The notes under the pieces: model-generated | Seen by the model: only the letters and a program-made list of their open reading frames with translations | Database searches by the model: none | What the model was told of the DNA's origin: nothing | Position numbers and translations under genes: made by a program | NCBI GenBank assembly: GCA_021163455.1 | Contig: JAGGWT010000068.1 | Location: forward strand, 1-5,058 | DNA from: Thermoplasmata archaeon | Lineage (GTDB): Archaea; Thermoplasmatota; E2; DHVEG-1; B18-G2 | Length of the DNA: 5,058 bases | Reading direction: 5' to 3' | In this document: positions 1 through 5,058 of the stretch, one piece after another | Numbering within the stretch: position 1 is the first letter of the stretch | Layout of the letters: every line of letters begins with the position of its first letter

Positions 1-2
1 CC

Positions 3-1523
3 ATACCGGCTCTACTGACAACAACCCAAACAAAAGGTTATCCAGCCAGTCCCCACTATGGCGATGCATATATTGGGGAGTTCTGGCTGGAAGAAATGAA
101 CATCACCCTGGATACTGCAAACTCCTCCGGCTACGATATCGCAAAGATGGTAAAAGGACATGTAAGAGCACAAAATGACTGGATAGTATACGATGCAAAC
201 AACAGCATCGTTGCAAACTATTCCATACAGATCGGTGATGAACATCCGAAGTTCAATCTCCTCATGTGGATAGAAGTATATGCAGTGAAGTCCAATTTCA
301 GTATGTATGTCGGAGGTGCTTCTCAATCAATAGAGTGTCAGGCGAACAGAAGTTATGATATCCATGGAAACATAAATGTGCCACTGAGCGATATAAACTT
401 CACTGGAGGGAACCTCACGCTCATATGCAAACTCGAAGCAGTAATCTATAGCCAGATACAGTACGGTCTGAATCCGGCGAGAAATATTACCTATATGGTC
501 GAGGATAGATCCGTAGTTGCTGTGGAAGAAAGTGAGAATACCAATACAAACTTTTCATGGTATATTAACCAAGCAGATGAATACCTGCCATCATTCTGGA
601 AAGATGTACCGGATCTACAGAACGCCCCTCCAGAAGCACAGACGGTGTGGGGAGTTGAGCAGACTGTAGCGGTATTTGTTAATGGTAACTTGGCAACACC
701 CCTCGATAACAATCAGACCAATGATACCAATGTAGAGAGACCAACATGGGTTCTGGCAGACATCAAGGTGATGGACGATATAAACAATATGCCGCTTCAT
801 CCTCCAGTGTATATTAAGCCCGAGTATGTAGAACTTCATAAATCCATGAAGTGGAATGTTAGTCTCGAAGAAAAAGAAAAAGGATACTTCTATGGACCAG
901 CGACAGTCAATCTTACCATTTTACCCTGTGGTCCTGGCGCTTTACCAGTACCAATACGCCTGAAATGGCACTTACAACAGAAAAATGGATATGGTAGTGG
1001 CACAGAAGTGCGTTTATATATGCCACACTACATAGATTACTTCCGGTCAGGACATCTCAATTGGTCATGTATACATTTGAGAGGAAACGGGACAGTAGGA
1101 GTCTCTGTACCAAAGAATTGGAGCGCTCCGATTTACGTAGCCTATTTTGATGGTCTCATACGTATAAACTGCAACACAATTCATGATGTAGGTGCAGACA
1201 ACAGTTGGTGGGATAGGAGACACAGTGAAAATACCGATACAATCGATTATACATTAACCATACAATTTGTAAACACCAGCAACAGTAACGAGAGTCAAAA
1301 TAACACCAACGTTACTGTAACCACATATTATCCAACATGGGAGAGTGCGATTCTTTATTGGACAGTAACAGAATCTTCTATCCCGATGATCTTAATCACT
1401 GATGAAAACGGGACGACAACAGTAAAGGCAAACATAGATGGACTGGTGAATGAATCAAACGATATTTTTGTCTATATCTACGGTGGGGATACAGGAAACT
1501 ACAGGATAGACATCAACGGATAG
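3..1523 (+). CDS. Large N-glycosylation-rich surface/secreted protein, 3' part (5' end outside window)
   Basis: The frame has no stop from position 3 to TAG at 1521-1523, giving 506 visible residues. The ATG at 96 has no Shine-Dalgarno and lies inside continuous protein-like sequence, so it is an internal methionine and the gene begins upstream of the window. I do not recognise the family. Composition is beta-rich, Asn/Thr/Ser/Tyr-rich and poor in long hydrophobic stretches. I count 23 N-X-S/T sequons (for example NIT, NSS, NNS, NYS, NFS, NWS), which suggests an exported, N-glycosylated archaeal envelope protein. At least five cysteines are scattered through it. Around visible residues 440-506 lies a separable C-terminal domain opening with YYPTW (442-446) and closing with GGDTGNYR (494-501). 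It recurs in the small ORF at 3110. There is no C-terminal transmembrane helix, so anchoring, if any, is N-terminal or non-covalent. Extracellular location is inferred; the function is unknown. Confidence 0.8.
   Translation: MPALLTTTQTKGYPASPHYGDAYIGEFWLEEMNITLDTANSSGYDIAKMVKGHVRAQNDWIVYDANNSIVANYSIQIGDEHPKFNLLMWIEVYAVKSNFSMYVGGASQSIECQANRSYDIHGNINVPLSDINFTGGNLTLICKLEAVIYSQIQYGLNPARNITYMVEDRSVVAVEESENTNTNFSWYINQADEYLPSFWKDVPDLQNAPPEAQTVWGVEQTVAVFVNGNLATPLDNNQTNDTNVERPTWVLADIKVMDDINNMPLHPPVYIKPEYVELHKSMKWNVSLEEKEKGYFYGPATVNLTILPCGPGALPVPIRLKWHLQQKNGYGSGTEVRLYMPHYIDYFRSGHLNWSCIHLRGNGTVGVSVPKNWSAPIYVAYFDGLIRINCNTIHDVGADNSWWDRRHSENTDTIDYTLTIQFVNTSNSNESQNNTNVTVTTYYPTWESAILYWTVTESSIPMILITDENGTTTVKANIDGLVNESNDIFVYIYGGDTGNYRIDING
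1320..1520 (+). repeat. C-terminal 'YYPTW...GGDTGNYR' domain, copy 1 (within the glycoprotein)
   Basis: This coding segment gives the last ~67 residues of the upstream surface protein. It shares YYPTW at the start, an alternating hydrophobic middle, and YGGDTGNYR-D--G as the final residues with the ORF at 3110-3349. The match is clear in protein and strongest in the last ~20 codons, but patchy in DNA, so the copies diverged long ago. The closing Y-x-GGDTGNY-R-hydrophobic pattern resembles the last strands of small secreted beta-sandwich domains such as bacterial pre-peptidase C-terminal domains. That likeness is only an impression. Confidence 0.7.
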
Positions 1524-1538
1524 GGCTCCCCTCTCCTC

Positions 1539-1550
1539 AAATATATTTTA
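1539..1550 (+). promoter_or_regulatory. Candidate archaeal TATA box for the first propeller gene
   Basis: An AT-only stretch, AAATATATTTTA, sits in the 64-bp gap between the glycoprotein stop and the propeller start. A transcription start about 25 bases downstream would fall near 1570, just ahead of the Shine-Dalgarno at 1578. It is preceded by a pyrimidine-rich stretch (CTCCCCTCTCCTC, 1526-1538). Placement suits independent transcription, but readthrough from upstream is equally possible and the call rests on position and composition only. Confidence 0.35.
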
Positions 1551-1577
1551 GATATGGTTGGATAAATAACCAAGATC

Positions 1578-1583
1578 GGTGGT
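1578..1583 (+). promoter_or_regulatory. Ribosome binding site that favours ATG 1588
   Basis: GGTGGT lies four bases before ATG 1588 and includes the GGTG core complementary to the archaeal 16S 3' end. A GTG in the same frame at 1579 would overlap this site and has no Shine-Dalgarno of its own. From ATG 1588 the product begins directly with a basic signal-peptide n-region (MKRIKR), so 1588 is the better start. Confidence 0.55.
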
Positions 1584-1587
1584 TTGG

Positions 1588-3060
1588 ATGAAAAGAATAA
1601 AGCGTTTGCATCTGCTGGCAATATCATTTCTCATCATAGGTACAAGTCTAGGTGGAAGCATCACATCTTTGGCAGGTGAATCCAAATCTCATCCTTGTTG
1701 TGAAGAAAAATGGGTAAAATTCATTCATGTGGAGGGAAAAATCGAGGAGTGTCATGATGTGATTCAGACTAGAAATGGAGACTATGTACTTCTGATCCAT
1801 TCTGTAAATAACTATAACTACCCTGACTGGTGTGGAGATATCCGTTTAGTTTGTCTAGATAGAGAAGGATCTATTAAATGGGACAGAACGTATGGTAGAG
1901 AAAAGGCTGACATACCTTGGGAAATTGAACAGACACATGATGGAGGTTTTATAATTGCAGGTGGTACCAAATCGTATGGATCCGGTGATGGGGATGTATG
2001 GCTAATTAAAACAGATGAAAATGGTGTGGAGGAGTGGAACAAAACATATGGCGGACGGTATGAAGATCTAGCACTCTGCGTTTGTCAGACAGAAGATGGA
2101 TATATTTTAGCAGGTTATACTCTGTCCTTCTCATGGGAGCATTATGTACCCATAGGTTGGGTTATAAAGACAGACAAAAATGGTAATGAGATGTGGAATA
2201 GAACGTTTGGTAAAAGAGGGATTGCCCTACATTTTCGATGGGTGTATCAAAGTAAGGATGGCGGTTACTTTATTGTAGGAAATCTTGCTCGTCTCACCCA
2301 CCCAAACCCAAATGAATGGGATATAACCAATGTGGACATATGTCTAATCAAATTGGACGGAGAGGGTAACGAAGTTTGGAACAAAACACTCGACTATAGC
2401 GAAATTGATTGGGTTGACGGTGCCACATCTACTATAGACGGTGGAATTGTAATCGCTGGCTATACAGAAGAATATAGTTATCCAGTTATGTGTATAATTA
2501 AGGTAGATGGTGATGGAAATGTGGAGTGGAAGAAAACTTTTAAAGAAGGGGTGCATGCTACATGGGGCTTTTCCGTCCAACAAACGATGGACGGAGGTTT
2601 TATAGTTGCGGGAGCCAAAGAGGAATTCGATATCCTCACTTCTCTTCCAATGTCTTACGGATGGTTAATTAAGTTAGACAAAGACATGAACGAAGAATGG
2701 AACCATTCATATAATGTAATTGGAGGTTTCTGGAATCTGATAGCCCCATTCAGGGTTAAACAAACATCAGATGGCGGATATATTCTGGTTGGCACCCTTG
2801 ATATGATGTTTTTGGAAGATCTGGGTTTTAGGATGATAGGAGCCATTGCAGTGAAGACGGACAGTATAGGCAGAACAAAAGATTTTCAACTAAAATTATG
2901 TACGTTTACTTATCTGTATGGGTTTGTAAAATGGTTTGCTCATAAACTGTTCCATGGAAGGCACTCATATAAAAAATCGATGCCATTACAATCACATACA
3001 CGGTATTCTTTGATTCTAGACAGGTCAATGCTACCCATTCATTTCAGTGCGATGAATTAA
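1588..3060 (+). CDS. Secreted seven-bladed beta-propeller repeat protein (intact)
   Basis: This 490-residue product has a Sec-type signal peptide: basic MKRIKR, hydrophobic core about 9-25, and a likely cleavage after SLA (27-29). Seven repeats follow at roughly residues 58-102, 113-154, 166-208, 219-270, 280-320, 329-376 and 389-430. Each has the pattern Q(T/S)-x-DGG-x-x-(I/V)-x-G, then WLIK-x-D-x-x-GN-E-W-N-x-T-(Y/F). The seventh ends GRTKDF without the tryptophan strand, while an unpaired strand (EKWVKFI, about 40-46) precedes blade 1. This is the usual velcro closure of a circular propeller. Sequons recur in the W-N-(K/R/H)-(T/S) strand of blades 2, 3, 4 and 6. The family resembles the SBBP/delta-60-like propellers common in archaeal and bacterial secreted proteins, a match made by eye. 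After blade 7 comes a ~60-residue tail with an aromatic-hydrophobic patch (438-455), possibly for membrane or partner contact. No catalytic residues are seen; a binding or structural role outside the cell is inferred. Confidence 0.85.
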   Translation: MKRIKRLHLLAISFLIIGTSLGGSITSLAGESKSHPCCEEKWVKFIHVEGKIEECHDVIQTRNGDYVLLIHSVNNYNYPDWCGDIRLVCLDREGSIKWDRTYGREKADIPWEIEQTHDGGFIIAGGTKSYGSGDGDVWLIKTDENGVEEWNKTYGGRYEDLALCVCQTEDGYILAGYTLSFSWEHYVPIGWVIKTDKNGNEMWNRTFGKRGIALHFRWVYQSKDGGYFIVGNLARLTHPNPNEWDITNVDICLIKLDGEGNEVWNKTLDYSEIDWVDGATSTIDGGIVIAGYTEEYSYPVMCIIKVDGDGNVEWKKTFKEGVHATWGFSVQQTMDGGFIVAGAKEEFDILTSLPMSYGWLIKLDKDMNEEWNHSYNVIGGFWNLIAPFRVKQTSDGGYILVGTLDMMFLEDLGFRMIGAIAVKTDSIGRTKDFQLKLCTFTYLYGFVKWFAHKLFHGRHSYKKSMPLQSHTRYSLILDRSMLPIHFSAMN

Positions 3061-3097
3061 TCTGATTTGAAAAACATTCCTATCGTGAGGAAACCTA

Positions 3098-3103
3098 GAG
3101 GAT
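3098..3103 (+). promoter_or_regulatory. Possible ribosome binding site for the 79-codon ORF
   Basis: GAGGAT lies six bases before ATG 3110 and provides a GAGG core. A second ATG follows directly at 3113. No TATA-like box is visible in the 49-bp gap after the preceding stop, so expression would depend on readthrough from the propeller gene. Confidence 0.4.
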
Positions 3104-3109
3104 AGAGAA

Positions 3110-3349
3110 ATGATGAAGCGATTCATGAAATTGTTCACAACAACTAATACATACTACCCAACGTGGGCAGGTGCAGTCGCTTATCGCGTAATTGCGGTAG
3201 ATTCTGTAGAAGTAACACCCGTCACCGAAGGCAGCATAACAACAGAAAGAATGAACATCGGCAATTTCGTGAAGAACTCCTCAGGTGATATATACATATA
3301 CCTCTATGGTGGAGATACAGGCAATTACAGGGTGGATGTGGATGGCTAA
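3110..3349 (+). CDS. Stand-alone 'YYPTW...GGDTGNYR' domain ORF, probably a gene remnant
   Basis: The 79-residue product begins with ten unmatched residues (MMKRFMKLFT), then runs YYPTW (15-19) to a final YGGDTGNYRVDVDG. It parallels almost exactly the last ~67 residues of the surface glycoprotein ending at 1523. It has no signal peptide or transmembrane segment, so unlike its relative it has no visible export route. One sequon (NSS) remains. The upstream frame closes at TGA 3086-3088, so the rest of a large glycoprotein is not simply out of frame nearby. It sits immediately before the second propeller gene, as the full glycoprotein sits before the first. The simplest reading is a 5'-truncated leftover of a duplicated glycoprotein gene that kept an open frame. 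A genuine small protein made from a recruited domain is possible, because the reading frame and motif are intact and a weak ribosome site precedes it. Confidence 0.6.
   Translation: MMKRFMKLFTTTNTYYPTWAGAVAYRVIAVDSVEVTPVTEGSITTERMNIGNFVKNSSGDIYIYLYGGDTGNYRVDVDG
3146..3346 (+). repeat. 'YYPTW...GGDTGNYR' domain, copy 2
   Basis: This is the second copy of the domain found at 1320-1520, occupying nearly all of the 79-codon ORF. Shared landmarks in order are TYYPTW, a small-residue/aromatic strand (A-x-x-Y), and DI-x-x-YI/L-YGGDTGNYR-x-D-x-x-G at the very C-terminus. Both copies stop within six residues of the arginine, so the motif is strictly terminal in both. Confidence 0.7.
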
Positions 3350-3378
3350 AAAACTCAATATACAAGTGCTTCCCAAAA

Positions 3379-3404
3379 TTTTCTTTCCCACTTTTTCTTA
3401 TTTT
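3379..3404 (+). terminator. Pyrimidine/oligo-T tract, possible archaeal transcription terminator
   Basis: After the 79-codon ORF the + strand becomes T-rich with several T3-T5 runs (TTTTCTTTCCCACTTTTTC and on), without an evident stem. Archaeal RNA polymerase terminates on U-runs without needing a hairpin, so this could end the upstream transcript. The tract merges into an AT box that may start the next one. Confidence 0.35.
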
Positions 3405-3410
3405 AAATTT
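3401..3410 (+). promoter_or_regulatory. Candidate TATA box for the second propeller gene
   Basis: TTTTAAATTT is the strongest AT box in the 87-bp gap before ATG 3437. Initiation ~25 bases downstream would be near 3427-3432, which would cut into the Shine-Dalgarno at 3423-3429. Either the effective box lies slightly upstream in the same AT/T-rich tract or this is not the promoter. Confidence 0.25.
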
Positions 3411-3422
3411 CTATTGAACACA

Positions 3423-3429
3423 GGGGTGA
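3423..3429 (+). promoter_or_regulatory. Strong ribosome binding site of the second propeller gene
   Basis: GGGGTGA, containing the consensus GGTGA, lies seven bases before ATG 3437. It fixes the start of the second propeller at a codon followed by a convincing signal peptide. Confidence 0.65.
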
Positions 3430-3706
3430 AAAAAGAATGATAAAAACGAAAGAACTCCTCGTATGTGTAACAATACTCATGATTTTTAGTTCTACTCTCT
3501 CCTCGCTGGGAGAAAAATCAGCCACCGGCAGTATACTGTTCAACGATAAAAGATGGGCAAGGATTTTTGGTGATCAGGATATAACAAAACGTGTATACTG
3601 CCCTTCATTCCAACCAACGAGGGATGGTGGTTACATTCTATTATTGAATAGGTATACTTTAAACCCGAACACAGGAGAAATTTTGCTGTGCAAGTTGGAT
3701 AAATAC

Positions 3707-3709
3707 GGG
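3707..3709 (+). other. Frameshift site 1 in the second propeller (GGG)
   Basis: In the start frame the codons read TAC GGG TAG, a stop inside blade 1 between the K-L-D-K-Y-G turn and its tryptophan strand. With two Gs instead of three they read TAC GGT AGA ATG AAA TGG, that is Y-G-R-M-K-W, matching the R-E-G-S-I-K-W of the paralogue. An ATG at 3714 lies one base after the stop, so reinitiation could in principle yield a separate, signal-less downstream piece. Confidence 0.75.
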
Positions 3710-4391
3710 TAGAATGAAATGGATCAAAAAGTTTGACCCGCCAGGTGATGATTTTGGCACTCACATAGAGAGGAGTGTAGAAGGGGATGGATATGTGATT
3801 GTTGGTATAACATCCTCATACGGTGCTGGAAGAGAAGATATATGGTTAATAAAAGTCGATGAAAACGGCAACGAAATATGGAATAAAACCATTGGCGGAA
3901 AAAACGATGATGAGGGCAAATGGATTCAACAAACTACAGATGGAGGTTACATAATAGCTGGATGGACTAAATCATATGGTATAACAAAAGATCAAAAAGG
4001 CTGTGGATGGGTAATCAAGATCGATGGAGAAGGAAATGAGATATGGAACAGGACATTTAAGGAAGGTTCTTGTTTAATACTCGAGTGTATCACTCAGACC
4101 GATGATGGAGGATATATAGCGATAGGGAACTACCTTGATCCCGACCTCAGAGCACAGGGCATATGCGTGATCAAGTTAGATAAATATGGTAATGTGAAAT
4201 GGAAAGGAACTTATATAGAAGAGAATAGGTTCCACAAGATCTACCGAATCATCCAGAGTAGAGATGGTGGGTATGTAGTTGCAGGATATAAAGAGGGATA
4301 CGGGCACGACACATCATGGATATTTAAGTTGGATAAAGATGGAAATACTGTATGGGAGACCACATTTGATGAGGAATATCCCATTCGTAAC

Positions 4392-4397
4392 TTTTTT
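4392..4397 (+). other. Frameshift site 2 in the second propeller (T6 run)
   Basis: Before the run the frame reads E-E-Y-P-I-R-N and afterwards degenerates into non-family sequence ending at TGA 4464-4466. With five Ts instead of six the frame continues N-F-F-H-S-I-Q-Q-T-K-D-G-G, the expected start of blade 6. A six-base homopolymer is a common site both for slippage mutation and for sequencing error. Confidence 0.75.
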
Positions 4398-4879
4398 CCA
4401 CTCTATCCAACAAACCAAAGATGGTGGATACATAGCGGTTGGATGGTGTTCGTGGCCAAAGTATGAGTGGATATGGCGCCCTCTGAACCCATTCTATTAC
4501 TTTGAAGGATGGATAGTAAAGTTGGATGCAGAGGGAAAGAAGAAATGGAAAAGAATCATCAGAGCACCATTCATGTCGCTTCTTTTCTTTGATGTGAAGC
4601 AGACATATGATGGAGGATTTGTGGTAGCAGGTGCAGCATCTTACACAGGTCCAAAACCTCCAGAAGAATCGGATTCGGGCATAGTTATTGCTTATATGGA
4701 CGCCTTTATCATGAAAACAGACAATAAGGGCAGAACCAACCCTCTGCAGTTGAAATTATCTGCTTTCTTTCGCTGTCTAACCTATTGGGGGATCACCCAT
4801 TCTGGCATGCCCTTATCTCAGAGTTGAAATCACTTAAATCTATACGGATTTCTACCGATTCTCTATGAAGAAAGTTGCT

Positions 4880-4885
4880 GAGGTG
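4880..4885 (+). promoter_or_regulatory. Strong Shine-Dalgarno before a 26-codon ORF
   Basis: GAGGTG, a near-complete match to the archaeal anti-Shine-Dalgarno complement, lies five bases before ATG 4891. An AT-rich stretch (CTTAAATCTATA, 4833-4844) lies ~40 bases upstream and could be a TATA box. Together they look like the start of a gene, though the frame behind them is very short. Confidence 0.4.
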
Positions 4886-4890
4886 TTACG

Positions 4891-4971
4891 ATGCGTGCTC
4901 CGCGACACTCGGATTGGCACTCCCTCAGATTGTATTGCACCGGTACTGCGAAGTTAATTGTGGATGAATAG
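4891..4971 (+). CDS. 26-residue ORF, possible small protein or truncated gene start
   Basis: ATG 4891 to TAG 4969-4971 encodes 26 residues starting MRAPRHSDWH and ending KLIVDE. Nothing in it is recognisable. It is listed because of the well-spaced GAGGTG site and because its base composition differs from the surroundings: 35 of the first 60 bases are G or C, against a clearly AT-leaning neighbourhood. It could be a small protein, the surviving 5' end of a gene interrupted by the adjacent mobile element, part of that element's left end, or chance. Coding status is doubtful. Confidence 0.25.
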   Translation: MRAPRHSDWHSLRLYCTGTAKLIVDE

Positions 4972-4977
4972 GATAGA

Positions 4978-5024
4978 TATACCGTGCATTCCATTTGGGT
5001 GTGGGGATGGGAATGCACGGTATA
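4978..5024. repeat. Perfect 15-bp inverted repeat (hairpin) across the transposase-like start
   Basis: TATACCGTGCATTCC at 4978-4992 is the exact reverse complement of GGAATGCACGGTATA at 5010-5024, with a 17-base loop at 4993-5009. The right arm overlaps the first codons of the zinc-ribbon ORF (its second ATG, 5013, is inside the stem), and the loop carries the G-rich ribosome-site candidates and ATG 5007. In RNA it would hide the 5013 start. It may be a translational or transcriptional control element, or a protein-binding site. Confidence 0.8.
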
Positions 5025-5058
5025 AGATGTCCCTACTGCAGGAGTAAGGACGTGGTAA
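5007..5058 (+). CDS. N-terminal fragment of a CxxC zinc-ribbon protein, probably an insertion-sequence transposase (3' end outside window)
   Basis: From ATG 5007 the frame reads MGMHGIRCPYCRSKDVV and is open at the window edge. A C-P-x-C knuckle within the first dozen residues followed by a short S-K-D-V-V strand is typical of the N-terminal zinc ribbon of IS1-like and IS1595-like transposases and related archaeal elements. Other short zinc-ribbon proteins begin similarly. Alternative starts are GTG 5001 and ATG 5013 in the same frame; the frame is closed upstream by TAG 4974-4976. GGGTG at 4997-5001 is a plausible ribosome site for 5007. The perfect inverted repeat over the start fits a tightly limited transposase. 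Only 17 residues are visible, so the family cannot be fixed. Confidence 0.5.
   Translation, partial: MGMHGIRCPYCRSKDVV

Larger units (their letters stand above)
3437..4827 (+). pseudogene. Second secreted seven-bladed beta-propeller gene, interrupted by two frameshifts
   Basis: Reading starts at ATG 3437 with a signal peptide (MIKTKE, then LLVCVTILMIFSS). It hits TAG at 3710-3712, resumes in the next frame from about 3711 to 4391, and resumes again in the third frame from 4393 to TGA 4825-4827. Removing one G at 3707-3709 and one T at 4392-4397 joins the pieces into one 462-residue protein with unbroken repeats: KLDKYG-RMKWIKKF across the first joint and EEYPIRNFF-HSIQQTKDGG across the second. 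The joined protein has seven Q-T-x-DGG...K-x-D-x-x-GN-x-W blades, an N-terminal closing strand (DKRWARIFG) and a seventh blade ending GRTNPLQLKL. This is the same architecture as the intact 490-residue propeller upstream, blade for blade. The tail after blade 7 is shorter (~30 residues). It may be a decaying paralogue or an intact gene with homopolymer sequencing errors. Each piece keeps good family sequence, so any disruption is recent. Confidence 0.8.

Noticed and set aside
96..98. ATG 96 as the start of the first gene
   Set aside because: The frame is open upstream to the window edge with protein-like sequence, no Shine-Dalgarno precedes it and no signal peptide follows it.
491..839. Open frames on the minus strand inside the glycoprotein gene (and similar ones at 12-326, 1818-2042, 2344-2583, 2655-2846, 3540-3764)
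   Set aside because: They lie opposite strongly protein-like + strand sequence with repeats and motifs, have no domain character and no ribosome sites that stand out; they are shadows.
1568..1584. Small hairpin AACCA/TGGTT over the ribosome site of the intact propeller gene
   Set aside because: A 5-bp stem is too short to distinguish from chance; no supporting conservation can be seen.
1858..2870. D-x-D-x-G / K-x-D-x-x-GN turns in the propellers as EF-hand-like calcium sites
   Set aside because: The pattern recurs as the turn between two blade strands and lacks the full 12-residue loop; it is better explained as a beta-turn.
4882..4896. GGTGTTACGATG as a possible IS1-type left inverted repeat (which begins GGTG)
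   Set aside because: Only the first few bases agree and it overlaps a good Shine-Dalgarno; without the right end it cannot be supported.
1..5058. tRNA, rRNA, riboswitch or CRISPR array
   Set aside because: No cloverleaf, no conserved rRNA stretch and no regularly spaced direct repeats in non-coding DNA were seen; the only repeats are protein-domain repeats.

Overview
The window looks archaeal, probably from a mesophilic or moderately thermophilic euryarchaeal-type lineage known from environmental genomes; the lineage cannot be fixed from the sequence. The evidence is AT-leaning DNA, Shine-Dalgarno sites of the GGTG/GAGGTG type, TATA-like boxes rather than -35/-10 pairs, no outer-membrane or sortase signals, and extracellular proteins very rich in N-X-S/T sequons. 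Everything recognisable reads on the + strand.

Layout: (1) positions 3-1523 hold the 3' part of a large, heavily sequon-bearing surface or secreted protein, open at the window's left edge. Its last ~65 residues form a distinct C-terminal domain ending in YGGDTGNYRIDING. (2) Positions 1588-3060 hold an intact secreted seven-bladed beta-propeller protein of 490 aa with a signal peptide. (3) Positions 3110-3349 hold a 79-codon ORF that is essentially only the C-terminal domain of gene 1. (4) Positions 3437-4827 hold a second seven-bladed propeller with a signal peptide and blade-by-blade correspondence to the first. It is broken by two single-base frameshifts, each repairable by removing one base from a homopolymer run. 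(5) Positions 4828-5058 hold a short spacer with a locally GC-rich 26-codon ORF behind a strong Shine-Dalgarno, then a perfect 15-bp inverted repeat over the start of a CxxC zinc-ribbon ORF that resembles the beginning of an insertion-sequence transposase and runs off the right edge.

The main message is a tandem, diverged arrangement: [glycoprotein with GGDTGNYR domain + propeller] followed by [GGDTGNYR domain only + frameshifted propeller]. I infer an old duplication of a two-gene cell-surface cassette whose downstream copy is decaying beside a mobile element. It could instead be two working units, with the frameshifts being sequencing errors. The glycoprotein and propeller may act together at the cell surface, but no biochemical function can be read from the sequence.
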